Source: an uncultured Bacillota bacterium (GTDB taxonomy: Bacteria > Bacillota > Clostridia > Lachnospirales > CAG-274). Taken from it: DNA of 19,653 nt. Within the stretch, counting starts at the first letter, position 1. Every line of letters begins with the position of its first letter. Under the pieces are notes generated by a model. It worked only from the letters and a program-made list of their open reading frames with translations. It made no database searches and was not told the origin of the DNA. Positions 6,352 through 14,238 of this stretch are shown piece after piece. The stretch lies in contig CATZZP010000028.1 of NCBI GenBank assembly GCA_958426775.1, forward strand, positions 1 to 19,653, read 5' to 3'. The translations under genes and the position numbers were made by a program.

Positions 6352-7839
6352 ATGAAATATGTAATAGGTATTGATTTAGGAACAGGTGGTGTTAAAACCC
6401 TTTTACTGTCAGAAAAAGGAGAAATCTGTGCTGATACCACTGTCAGCTACTCTCCTGATTTGCCTAAGCCCGGCTACAGCGAGCAGGACCCTGCTGTTTG
6501 GTGGGATGCTGTTAAAAAGGCTATTTCGGAGCTTATTTCCAAATTTCCCCGGGCTAAGGGTAATATAGCCGCCCTTTCCTGTTCAGGTCAGATGCACAGC
6601 TCTGTTTTTCTTGATAAAAAGGGAGATGTTATCCGAAAAGCTATACTTTGGAACGATACAAGAACAACTAAACAGACAAAGGATATTTATAGCACCCTGG
6701 GACTTGACACCTTACTTGAAAGCGTATCAAATCTTGCCCTTGAGGGCTTTACTCTGCCCAAGCTTTTGTGGCTCAAGGACAATGAGCCTGAAAATTACAA
6801 CAAGGTACACAAGCTTATTATGCCAAAGGACTACATAAACTATAGGCTGACAGGCATTATTGCCACTGAAAAATCAGACGGTGCAGGCACTCTGATGTAT
6901 GATGTAAAAAACAGCTGTTGGTCTGAAAAGGTATTATCTTCCCTTAATATTAATAAGACTATATTACCTGAGGTGCTTAATTCAACTGATATTGTAGGCA
7001 CTGTTAATGGCGAATTATGTGACCTTTTGGGTGAAAACACTCTTGTTATTGCAGGAGGTGCCGACAACAGCTGTGCTGCTGTCGGCAGCGGTATGGCACA
7101 CTATGGACAGGGTGTAATTTCAATAGGCACAAGCGGTACCGTAATCGGCTGTCTTAATGAGCTTAAATGCAAGGTTACAGGTGCCGTACATTTATTTAAC
7201 TACTCTGTACCTGATACCATGTATGCTATGGGCTGTATGCTAAGTGCAGGAGAGTCTCTTAACTGGCTTAAGCGTACCCTTTTTGACACAACACCTTTCT
7301 CTCAGCTTGATGCCCTTGCGGAAAAGTCACCTGCAGGCAGTAACGGTGTTATATTTTTACCTTATCTTTTCGGTGAGCGTACTCCCCACAATGACCCTGA
7401 TGCAAGAGGTATATTTTTCGGCTTATCAGGTGCAAGTAATCAGGGAGATATTATACGCAGTGTACTTGAGGGTGTTGCCTTTGGTATAAGAGATATGTAT
7501 GAAAAGGTAGCTGATTTTGCTGAGATTGATGAATTTACAATAACCGGAGGAGGGGCAAAAAGCCCTCTCTGGGGGCAGATAGTTGCTGATGTACTTAATA
7601 AACCCCTTAAAATAAACAGCATTTCGGAGGGACCCTCTCTTGGTGCCGCTTTCCTCGCCTTAACAGGCAGCGGTATATGGAACAGCCTTGAAGAATTGCA
7701 AAATGCCGTATTAAAATGCGAAAGAGTTATCACTCCTTCGGAAAATGCTAAGCTTTATAACAGCTACTACAGCATTTATAAAAAGCTCTACCTTGCCAAC
7801 AAGGATATTTTTACAGAACTAAGCAATCTTAATAGGTAA
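6352..7839 (+). CDS. xylB: Xylulokinase (FGGY carbohydrate kinase)
   Basis: It phosphorylates D-xylulose to xylulose 5-phosphate, feeding the pentose phosphate pathway. The 496-residue length is normal. The N-terminal domain has IGIDLGTGGVK with Asp8, the SGQMH motif at 78-82, the LWNDTR block (99-104) and MPKDYINYRLTG (157-168). The catalytic aspartate is probably Asp238 in AGGADNSCAAVGSG, followed by SIGTSGTV (257-264). The C-terminal ATP-binding part has TGGGAKSPLWGQIVAD and the GPSLGAAFLA segment. Where many xylulokinases have MHG, this one has MHSS, so a related ketopentose or polyol substrate is possible. The start follows GGGAGG at 6 nt; an in-frame ATG at 6310 lies inside the terminator hairpin and is rejected. 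No xylose isomerase or transporter is in the window. Confidence 0.88.
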   Translation: MKYVIGIDLGTGGVKTLLLSEKGEICADTTVSYSPDLPKPGYSEQDPAVWWDAVKKAISELISKFPRAKGNIAALSCSGQMHSSVFLDKKGDVIRKAILWNDTRTTKQTKDIYSTLGLDTLLESVSNLALEGFTLPKLLWLKDNEPENYNKVHKLIMPKDYINYRLTGIIATEKSDGAGTLMYDVKNSCWSEKVLSSLNINKTILPEVLNSTDIVGTVNGELCDLLGENTLVIAGGADNSCAAVGSGMAHYGQGVISIGTSGTVIGCLNELKCKVTGAVHLFNYSVPDTMYAMGCMLSAGESLNWLKRTLFDTTPFSQLDALAEKSPAGSNGVIFLPYLFGERTPHNDPDARGIFFGLSGASNQGDIIRSVLEGVAFGIRDMYEKVADFAEIDEFTITGGGAKSPLWGQIVADVLNKPLKINSISEGPSLGAAFLALTGSGIWNSLEELQNAVLKCERVITPSENAKLYNSYYSIYKKLYLANKDIFTELSNLNR

Positions 7840-7844
7840 TATAA

Positions 7845-7883
7845 AAAGCTCTTTATCAGCCTGCAAAACTGACAAAGAGCTTT
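7845..7883. terminator. Bidirectional intrinsic terminator
   Basis: The arms AAAGCTCTTT (7845-7854) and AAAGAGCTTT (7874-7883), extended by TCAG/CTGA across one mismatch, enclose a 9-nt loop. T-rich tracts follow on both strands. It lies between the converging xylB and stalk/TolC-like genes and can stop transcription from both. Confidence 0.88.
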
Positions 7884-7892
7884 ATTATTTTA

Positions 7893-9437
7893 TTATGAAT
7901 TTGAGCTTAATAAATACGGTCTTTCAAAGGTAAAGGTAAGCATATCATAATTTCTTGCATTATCCTCTACATCTTTTTCCGCTGATAAAATACCAAGCTT
8001 AGCCTGTTTAACCTGATACTCTGTAGCCATACCAGAGTTATACATTGTTACAACAGAATTATAGTCTGATTTAGCCTGCTCCACAGCTCTTAATAAGGTT
8101 TTGTTATTCTCCTCAAGCTGTTTGATATTGTTATATGCAGCTCTGATATTTGTTTCTAAGGTATCTTTACCGTCCTCTAAATCTCTTTTTGCAGTATTTA
8201 ACTCATTTCTTACACCAATTTCACTTTCACTGTCATAAGCGGCATTGGTTCTTTCCTTATATTCTGCAAGAGTTACGGTATTCTTTAAGGTCTTTATGCT
8301 GGGGTCTGTTTCTCTCTTGGAGTCAACATAGGTTTCAAGGCTTACATCCTTTAAAGCATCAAAGGTAACCTCTGACTCAACATAAATGTCCTGATTAGCA
8401 TCTAAACCGAGAAGGTTATTAAGTGACTGCTTTTGGTTTTCTAAATTAAGCTTAAGTACCTGAAGGTTACTTTCATTTTCAAGCTGGTTTGTCTTAGCTG
8501 TTTCAAGGTTGTAGTCGCTTTCATAACCAAGCTTGTTTTTAAGCTCAAGGTTTGAAATATTTTCCTGTCCAAGCTTAACACTTGATTCAAGTAATTCAAT
8601 CTGAGATTGAGTTGACTTGATATTGTTTATGTAGCTCTTTAAAGCAAGCTCAACACCGTCTGAAACCATCTCTTCATTAACTTCAACCATAGACTTTTGA
8701 ATTTCTACATTTTTGATGTTACGAGCAACCTCAATAGTACTTTCAATATTCTCCTGCATAGAAAGCTGTGCTGCAAGAATTTCATCTGTTTCCTGCTCTA
8801 AATCAAAAAGGTTACTGTTAATCTGGCTTTGCTGTTGGTCAAGAGACCAGATTAAATCACCTAAGTCCTCTCTCATTTCATCTAAATAATCAACAGAATC
8901 TTCAATATTTTTAAGAGATGAGCTTTTATCAAGAGCCATTTCAAGGGCTTCCTCGTAAGTAATTACCATAGTATCATCAGTAATATCAGGCGTAATATCA
9001 AGGAGAGTATACTTTTCATTGCCTGTATTAATTGAAATACGGTTCTTCTCCTGTGACCATTCAATTTCATAGCCTAAGGCATCACTTACAAATCTGACAG
9101 GTACGTAAATACTTCCCTCTAAGTTTACACATTTTGTGGGAAGCTTAACATTTACATCATTAACATAAGCACGGTTTGTGTCCACATAAAGAGTAATTGT
9201 TTTATCGTCCTTCTTAGCTGTTACGCATCTCTTAGCACTATCCCAGCTAACATCAGCACCAAGAATTTCAAATACATCTCTCATGCCTAAAAGGTTGTAG
9301 CCGTTACTGTTAATAACAGTGCCTGTGTTTGCTTCAACCAATCCGTCTACCTCAATGCTGACTTCCTCCGCCATAGCAGGCACGGCACTGAACGCAATAG
9401 TAGAAGCTAAAAATAAAGCTGTTAATCGTTTTTTCAT
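7893..9437 (-). CDS. Secreted stalk-domain protein with TolC-like helical region
   Basis: This 514-residue protein begins with a Sec signal peptide (MKKR, hydrophobic core, likely cut after AMA at residue 23). Residues 27-138 form a copper-amine-oxidase N-terminal-type stalk domain: GYNLLGMRDVFEILGADVSW, then SIYVPVRFVSDALGYEIEW near 109-127. From about 158 it resembles outer-membrane efflux proteins of the TolC family. YEEALEMALDKSSSLK (161-176) opens the first repeat, and GYESDYNLETAK followed by NNLLGLD (340-346) closes it. Residues 360-505 form a second repeat with YNSGMATEYQVKQAK (466-480). Both repeats are rich in heptad-like coiled coil. No transmembrane segment or wall anchor is evident. 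The ATG follows AAGGA. The gene stands alone with its own promoter; no adaptor or efflux pump lies nearby. Its role is unknown. Confidence 0.85.
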   Translation of the reverse strand: MKKRLTALFLASTIAFSAVPAMAEEVSIEVDGLVEANTGTVINSNGYNLLGMRDVFEILGADVSWDSAKRCVTAKKDDKTITLYVDTNRAYVNDVNVKLPTKCVNLEGSIYVPVRFVSDALGYEIEWSQEKNRISINTGNEKYTLLDITPDITDDTMVITYEEALEMALDKSSSLKNIEDSVDYLDEMREDLGDLIWSLDQQQSQINSNLFDLEQETDEILAAQLSMQENIESTIEVARNIKNVEIQKSMVEVNEEMVSDGVELALKSYINNIKSTQSQIELLESSVKLGQENISNLELKNKLGYESDYNLETAKTNQLENESNLQVLKLNLENQKQSLNNLLGLDANQDIYVESEVTFDALKDVSLETYVDSKRETDPSIKTLKNTVTLAEYKERTNAAYDSESEIGVRNELNTAKRDLEDGKDTLETNIRAAYNNIKQLEENNKTLLRAVEQAKSDYNSVVTMYNSGMATEYQVKQAKLGILSAEKDVEDNARNYDMLTFTFERPYLLSSNS

Positions 9438-9464
9438 AATATCATCCTTTTTGCAATTTAATTT

Positions 9465-9485
9465 TAGTATAAAACAATTATACTA
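9465..9485. promoter_or_regulatory. Palindromic operator candidate over the stalk/TolC promoter
   Basis: TAGTATAA (9465-9472) and TTATACTA (9478-9485) are perfect inverted repeats around a 5-bp centre. They cover the -10 box (9477-9482) and the predicted start site (near 9470) of the minus-strand gene. The position suits a repressor binding site; no regulator gene is next to it. Part of the symmetry comes from the -10 sequence itself. Confidence 0.45.
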
Positions 9486-9505
9486 TAAAACTTTTTTTAT
9501 TTCAA
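9477..9505 (-). promoter_or_regulatory. Sigma-A type promoter for the stalk/TolC-like gene
   Basis: On the minus strand, -35 TTGAAA (9500-9505), a 17-bp spacer rich in A, and -10 TATAAT (9477-9482) form one of the best promoter matches in the window. The expected start near 9470 gives a leader of about 33 nt that includes the ribosome binding site. Confidence 0.8.
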
Positions 9506-9581
9506 GTGCTTTAAGCATTCCTTAATATAAACGTCATTTTTTAAAAAAAGTTTTCTGATTTTTATATTTTTTTCATTACAA

Positions 9582-9614
9582 AAGGCTGTATAAAGACAAT
9601 GCCCATACAGCCTT
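9582..9614 (-). terminator. Intrinsic terminator after the LUD-domain gene
   Basis: The arms AAGGCTGTAT (9582-9591) and ATACAGCCTT (9605-9614) pair perfectly over 10 bp around a 13-nt loop. On the minus strand a short T-tract follows the stem. It lies 20 nt past the stop of the LUD gene and ends the aroC-lysA-LUD unit. Confidence 0.72.
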
Positions 9615-9634
9615 ATTTATTTCACTTACCCTAA

Positions 9635-10270
9635 TTAAAAGCCTAAATCCTCACCTACAATTATAAGCTTAATTCTGCCCTTTGGCTTACATTTGCGAGT
9701 TATTGTTATATAACTGCAAATACTCTCATCACTAAGGCAGTCCATACAGCTACCCACTTTATTGCATGGTGTATCTGTATTAAACCTTGCAGCATTAATG
9801 GGAGAAGCTATGTTTCTCGCTCTTGAAAGAGCAATTTCCTCTGTAAGCTCAAGCTTATTTGCACCTACAACAAGCAATACGTTATCGGGACCATACATCA
9901 TAGCCGCCACACGATTACCTGTACCGTCAATATTAATTATCTCACCGTTTAAGGACACAGCATTTGCACTGCACAGGTACCAGTCGCAATAAAAGGCTTT
10001 TCTGTACATTTCCTTTCTTTCATCGGCATCCTTAGCCAATGTTCTGTCCAAAGCATTATAGTTACCTGATTTAAGAGCGTCAATAAGTCCTATTTCATCC
10101 AGAGTTACAGAGCCGCCCCATGTAACAGAGGCTTCCTCGGAAATAAGAGAAAGTGCCTTTTCTAAAGCAGACTTTTTGTCCTCACAGTACCATGCCTGAA
10201 ATCCTCGCTTATTAAGAGCTTCAACAGCTCTGTTGCAAATTGTTCCGTAATATTGCTGTTTAGGTGTCAT
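9635..10270 (-). CDS. LUD-domain (lactate utilisation-type, DUF162) protein
   Basis: The 211-residue protein consists of one LUD domain, the fold shared with LutB and LutC of L-lactate oxidation. The exact reaction of stand-alone members is unknown. Family features are VTWGGSVTLDEIGL (49-62), NIDGTGNRVAAM (113-124) and GPDNVLLVVGANKL (127-140). Near the C terminus five cysteines cluster (169, 175, 178, 185, 194) in the pattern C-x5-C-x2-C-x6-C-x8-C, which could bind a metal or Fe-S cluster. The start is the ATG at 10268-10270, because AGGAGG is 8 nt upstream; the ATG two codons earlier directly abuts that site. It follows lysA after 14 nt, so it belongs to the aroC-lysA unit, an unexpected partner for amino acid synthesis genes. 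Confidence 0.85.
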   Translation of the reverse strand: MTPKQQYYGTICNRAVEALNKRGFQAWYCEDKKSALEKALSLISEEASVTWGGSVTLDEIGLIDALKSGNYNALDRTLAKDADERKEMYRKAFYCDWYLCSANAVSLNGEIINIDGTGNRVAAMMYGPDNVLLVVGANKLELTEEIALSRARNIASPINAARFNTDTPCNKVGSCMDCLSDESICSYITITRKCKPKGRIKLIIVGEDLGF

Positions 10271-10284
10271 AACCATCCCTCCTA

Positions 10285-11538
10285 TTACTTTTTAAGAGAA
10301 ATCATATGTCTTGTAAGGTCCTCAAGCTCATCAGCTTCACGGATAAGTACAACCTCACCGTTTTCACGGATAAGCACCTCTGCAGGTCTTAATCTGTTAT
10401 TATAGTTTGATGCCATAGCGTAGCCATATGCACCTGCATCAAGTAAGCCGATTGTATCGCCTTTGCTGATTACAGGAAGCTCTCTGTCCTTAGCAAGAAT
10501 GTCACCGCTTTCGCAGATATTACCTACAACGGTAACAAGCTCTGTTTTTTCAGCATCATTATAAACCTCAATATCATGGTGTGAATCGTACATAACAGGT
10601 CTTTGAAGCACATTAAATCCGATGTCTGTACCTGCAAACTTATGCACATTATTCTGCTTTGTAGCATGAACCGTACCTAAAAGTACACAACACTCAGCTG
10701 AAATATATCTGCCCGGCTCAATCTTAAATTCAATTTCCTTACCGTATTCAGCTGCAAAATCCTTCATAACCTTAGATAATTTAACACCTAAGTCCTTAAT
10801 ATCAAGTCTTGGCTGATCATTAAGCTTTTCATAAGGAATACCAAAGCCACCGCCAAGGTCAACAAATTCAATATCATCAAACTGCTTGACAATTTCAAGG
10901 ATAGCTTTAACACCCTCAATATACTTGTCGCCCTCCATAAATAAGGAACCGATATGCTGATTTATACCTACAAGCTTAAGGTCATACTTCTTTAAAATCT
11001 CCTTAAACTCAGGAATATATTCGGGATTGATAGCAAACTTAGTTTTCTTACCGCCTGTAACAACCTTTTCATGGTGACCTGCACCTACACCGCTGTTAAA
11101 TCTTGCGGCAACCTTACCGCCCGGGTTAAGCTGACCGTACTGTTCAAGCTGTGAAAGTGAGTCTACACTCATTATAATATTGCGGTCGATAGCAAACTGC
11201 ATTTCTTCCTTAGAAACATTGTTGCTGATATAAAAAATATCCTCGCTCTTAAAACCTGCCTTAAGCTCTACATAAATCTCACCGGGACTCATTGCATCTA
11301 CATGAAGTCCCTCTTCGTTTACTATTTCAAGAAAAGCAAGGTTGCTGTTAGCCTTTGCCGAATAATTTACTACAAACTTCGGATAGTCAACAAGGTTCTT
11401 CATTTCACGGCATCTTTCTCTTAAAATACGCTCGTTGTAAACGTAAAGAGGACTGCCGAACTTTGCCGTTAAATCAGCAGGATTATTGCCCTGAAAAAAG
11501 TTTACACTGTCTGTTACCTTAGTATTGATTTTTGCCAT
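10285..11538 (-). CDS. lysA: Diaminopimelate decarboxylase
   Basis: It decarboxylates meso-diaminopimelate to L-lysine, the last step of lysine synthesis; it is a PLP enzyme of fold type III. The 417-residue protein has the PLP lysine Lys62 in NYSAKAN, HIGS at 195-198, the phosphate-binding VDLGGGFGIPY (226-236), EPGRY (274-278), CESGD (342-346) with Cys342 at the partner active site, and DAGAYGYAMASNYN (367-380) with Tyr371. All catalytic features look intact. The ATG follows AAAGGA at about 10 nt. It lies 30 nt after aroC and 14 nt before the LUD gene. That short upstream gap leaves no room for a lysine riboswitch, so regulation must come from the aroC promoter. Confidence 0.96.
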   Translation of the reverse strand: MAKINTKVTDSVNFFQGNNPADLTAKFGSPLYVYNERILRERCREMKNLVDYPKFVVNYSAKANSNLAFLEIVNEEGLHVDAMSPGEIYVELKAGFKSEDIFYISNNVSKEEMQFAIDRNIIMSVDSLSQLEQYGQLNPGGKVAARFNSGVGAGHHEKVVTGGKKTKFAINPEYIPEFKEILKKYDLKLVGINQHIGSLFMEGDKYIEGVKAILEIVKQFDDIEFVDLGGGFGIPYEKLNDQPRLDIKDLGVKLSKVMKDFAAEYGKEIEFKIEPGRYISAECCVLLGTVHATKQNNVHKFAGTDIGFNVLQRPVMYDSHHDIEVYNDAEKTELVTVVGNICESGDILAKDRELPVISKGDTIGLLDAGAYGYAMASNYNNRLRPAEVLIRENGEVVLIREADELEDLTRHMISLKK

Positions 11539-11568
11539 TTCTCTTAAATCCTTTCATATATAGTTTAA

Positions 11569-12672
11569 TTATATATTGCTATATAATTTTTTTACATTTT
11601 CAATTTTAGCACACATATTCATAAGAATAAGGTCTGCTAAAGTTATTGCTGTCATAGCCTCAACTACAACAACAGCTCTTGCCACCACAATAGGGTCATG
11701 TCTGCCTGTAATTGAAATTTCAATATCCTCATTACGATTATTAACCGTAATCTGAGGCTGTGCTATAGAAGGAGTAGGCTTGAACGCTGCTCTGAATACA
11801 AGCTTGTCCCCATCTGACATACCACCTAACACACCACCTGAATTATTGGTATATTTTCTAACCTTATTGTCAAACATATAGAAGTTGTCATTGTTATCGG
11901 AGCCGTACATTTGTGCCGCCTCAAAGCCTGCACCGAATTCAACACCCTTGACTGCACCTATGGACATAACAGCCCTTGCAAGCAGAGCATCCAGTTTATC
12001 AAAAACAGGCTCACCTATACCCGGCTTAAGTCCTGTCACCTGACATTCTACAACACCGCCTACACTGTCCCTGTTTTGAATTGCCTCATCAAGGAGCTTT
12101 TCTGCCTTCACCGCAGCCTCCTTATCAGGCATACAAAGCTGATTATTAAACCTTTCATCAAGGTCAAGCATATTCTCATCAACCTTAACATTATTGATTG
12201 CAAGAATATAGGCATCAATATTAATACCTATTTCCTTTAAGAGCTTTCTTGCTACAGCACCTGCGGCAACTCTGCCTGCCGTTTCTCTGCCTGAGGAACG
12301 ACCGCCTCCTCTGTAGTCTCTGAAGCCATACTTGCTTTCAAAGCCAAAATCAGCATGACCGGGGCGAAAAACATTACTGATTGACGAATAATCCTTTGAG
12401 CGTTGGTCCTCATTGAATATTGCCAAGGATATAGGTGTACCTGTGGTTTTACCTTCAAAAACACCTGATAATATTTCTACCTTATCACTTTCACTGCGTT
12501 TTGTGGTGTATTTACCGCTACCCGGCTTGCGTCTGTCCAAATCACGCTGTATATCCTCACTATCCAAAGGTATGCCTGCCGGACAGCCGTCAATTACTAC
12601 ACCTATGCCTCTGCCATGGCTTTCTCCCCAGGTACTTATTTTAAAAATGCTTCCTAAAACAGAGCCTGACAC
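11569..12672 (-). CDS. aroC: Chorismate synthase
   Basis: It converts 5-enolpyruvylshikimate 3-phosphate to chorismate and needs reduced FMN. The 367-residue length is normal. The three family signatures are present: GESHGRGIGVVIDGCPAG (16-33), RPGHADF (103-109), and RGGGRSSGRETAGRVAAGA (121-139), with GRHDP near the C terminus. The start is GTG at 12670-12672, giving the usual MSGS..G N terminus; AAGGTGAT, complementary to the 16S rRNA tail, lies just upstream. It is the first gene of aroC-lysA-LUD and is separated by about 9 kb from the other shikimate genes of this window. It has its own promoter with an inverted repeat at the start site. Confidence 0.97.
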   Translation of the reverse strand: MSGSVLGSIFKISTWGESHGRGIGVVIDGCPAGIPLDSEDIQRDLDRRKPGSGKYTTKRSESDKVEILSGVFEGKTTGTPISLAIFNEDQRSKDYSSISNVFRPGHADFGFESKYGFRDYRGGGRSSGRETAGRVAAGAVARKLLKEIGINIDAYILAINNVKVDENMLDLDERFNNQLCMPDKEAAVKAEKLLDEAIQNRDSVGGVVECQVTGLKPGIGEPVFDKLDALLARAVMSIGAVKGVEFGAGFEAAQMYGSDNNDNFYMFDNKVRKYTNNSGGVLGGMSDGDKLVFRAAFKPTPSIAQPQITVNNRNEDIEISITGRHDPIVVARAVVVVEAMTAITLADLILMNMCAKIENVKKLYSNI

Positions 12673-12732
12673 ATTATCACCTTCATTATGTTATTCATTA
12701 TTATCTTGCAAATAAATCTGCAATATAGTATA

Positions 12733-12759
12733 ATTAAATAGCAAATGCCGCTATTTAAT
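12733..12759. promoter_or_regulatory. Perfect 10-bp inverted repeat at the aroC transcription start
   Basis: ATTAAATAGC (12733-12742) and GCTATTTAAT (12750-12759) are exact inverted repeats around a 7-bp centre. They begin 3 bp downstream of the aroC -10 box and include the expected start site near 12755. It could be an operator or a 5' mRNA stem; no T-tract follows on the minus strand, so it does not look like a terminator of that transcript. Confidence 0.5.
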
Positions 12760-12761
12760 GT

Positions 12762-12790
12762 ATTGTAACATTTTTTTCTCTTTTTTACAA
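12762..12790 (-). promoter_or_regulatory. Sigma-A type promoter for aroC-lysA-LUD
   Basis: On the minus strand, -35 TTGTAA (12785-12790), a 17-bp A-rich spacer and -10 TACAAT (12762-12767) lie in the 167-bp gap between divergent aroC and ktrB. The leader to the aroC GTG is about 83 nt. No comparably good promoter was seen for ktrB on the plus strand. Confidence 0.68.
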
Positions 12791-12839
12791 CAAATTTTTT
12801 AACTTTATTTATTATACGGAACAAAACCAAGGAGAAATT

Positions 12840-14225
12840 ATGGATAAATTTAAGGAAAAGTTCAAAACAACGCAAATACTGGTTTTAGGTTTTATTTTAA
12901 TTATATTTTTAGGAGGTGTTATTTTAAGCTTGCCTGTTTCCTCTAAAGACAATACCTTTACACCCTTTCTGGACTGTCTGTTTACGGCAACCTCCGCAAC
13001 CTGTGTAACAGGACTTGTGGTAGTACCTACGGCTGAGCATTGGTCAATTTTCGGTCAAATAGTAATACTGCTTTTAATTCAAGTAGGAGGACTGGGCTTT
13101 ATAACTGTTATGATGACCGCCCTGATACTTGCCGGTAAGAAAATAACCTTAAAGGAACGACTTGTAATACAGGAAAGCTTTAGTCTTTCTCAACACAGCG
13201 GATTAGTACGCTTTATTAAGTTTTTAGTAAAATTTACACTATTAATAGAGCTTACGGGGGCATTTGTTCTGACACTGAGATTTTTGCCTGATTATGGCTT
13301 GGTTGAGGCTGTGGGTATGGGTATATTTCACTCTGTATCCGCATTTTGTAATGCAGGCTTTGATATAATAGGCACCTCAAGCATGATACCTTATGCAGAG
13401 GATGTAACGGTTAATTTAACAATTATGCTGCTTGTTGTAATGGGCGGTTTGGGTTTTCCCGTATGGCTTGAGCTTATACGTCTTTCAAAGGGCTTTAAAA
13501 ACAAGGAATTTACTTTTAAACAATGGGTAAAAAAGATTTCTCTGCACTCCAAGCTGGCACTCACTTCAACCGTTATACTCATATTTTCCGGAGCTTTAAT
13601 CACATTTTTAATTGAGTATAACAATTCCGCTACGATGGGTGAGTACTCTTTAAAGGGTAAGATACTGGCTTCTTTCTTTCACTCTGTTGTTTTACGTACA
13701 GCGGGCTTTGTTTCTATGGATTACGGCGGACTTACCGGTGCGTCAAAGTTTATATCCATAATACTTATGATGATAGGTGGCTCACCCTGCGGTACAGCAG
13801 GCGGTATTAAAACAATACCCATTGCGGTTATTATAATTGCAATTATTTCCCTTATTAAGGATAATGACAGTATGCAAGCCTTTAATCGCAGCATATCCTT
13901 TAAAATACTGCAAAAGAGCCTTGCGGTTGTAATGTTAATGCTTTCCATACTGTCTTTGGCTACAATCGCCCTCTGCTTAACGGAGGTAAATATGCCTGCA
14001 AATTTTGAGGTTGTAGACCTTATGTTTGAAGTTGCCTCTGCACTTGGTACAGTAGGCAGTACGGTAGGTGTAACCCCTCATTTGTCATCTATAGGTAAAA
14101 TAATTATCATTACCTGTATGTTTATAGGAAGAGTAGGTCCCATAACCACTGCAATTTCCTTTATGACATCAAATAAAAACAAAAACAAAATTCATTATCC
14201 CGGCGAGGATGTCCTTGTGGGTTAA
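12840..14225 (+). CDS. ktrB: KtrB/TrkH-family potassium uptake membrane subunit
   Basis: This is the pore subunit of a Ktr-type potassium uptake system in the cytoplasmic membrane. The 461-residue protein has the four-repeat M1-P-M2 architecture. The selectivity-filter loops are visible as TCVTGL (54-59), CNAGFD (170-175), RTAGFV (286-291) and TVGST (404-408). The Gly-rich GGSPCGTAGGIKT stretch (313-325) matches the intramembrane gate loop of the third repeat. The size is nearer to B. subtilis KtrB than to E. coli TrkH. The ATG follows AAGGAG at 5 nt. The RCK subunit gene follows after 13 nt. The short leader has no room for a ydaO-type c-di-AMP riboswitch, which precedes ktrAB in some Firmicutes. 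Confidence 0.93.
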   Translation: MDKFKEKFKTTQILVLGFILIIFLGGVILSLPVSSKDNTFTPFLDCLFTATSATCVTGLVVVPTAEHWSIFGQIVILLLIQVGGLGFITVMMTALILAGKKITLKERLVIQESFSLSQHSGLVRFIKFLVKFTLLIELTGAFVLTLRFLPDYGLVEAVGMGIFHSVSAFCNAGFDIIGTSSMIPYAEDVTVNLTIMLLVVMGGLGFPVWLELIRLSKGFKNKEFTFKQWVKKISLHSKLALTSTVILIFSGALITFLIEYNNSATMGEYSLKGKILASFFHSVVLRTAGFVSMDYGGLTGASKFISIILMMIGGSPCGTAGGIKTIPIAVIIIAIISLIKDNDSMQAFNRSISFKILQKSLAVVMLMLSILSLATIALCLTEVNMPANFEVVDLMFEVASALGTVGSTVGVTPHLSSIGKIIIITCMFIGRVGPITTAISFMTSNKNKNKIHYPGEDVLVG

Positions 14226-14238
14226 GGAGGATTTATTT

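Noticed and set aside
11539..11568. Lysine riboswitch or T-box before lysA
   Set aside because: Only 30 nt separate aroC and lysA, far too little for either element.
11911..12240. 109-codon plus-strand open frame opposite aroC
   Set aside because: It is a shadow of a clearly real gene, without a ribosome site or recognisable domain.
12673..12839. c-di-AMP (ydaO-type) riboswitch before ktrB
   Set aside because: The gap is too short once the divergent aroC promoter is placed, and no conserved riboswitch core was seen.
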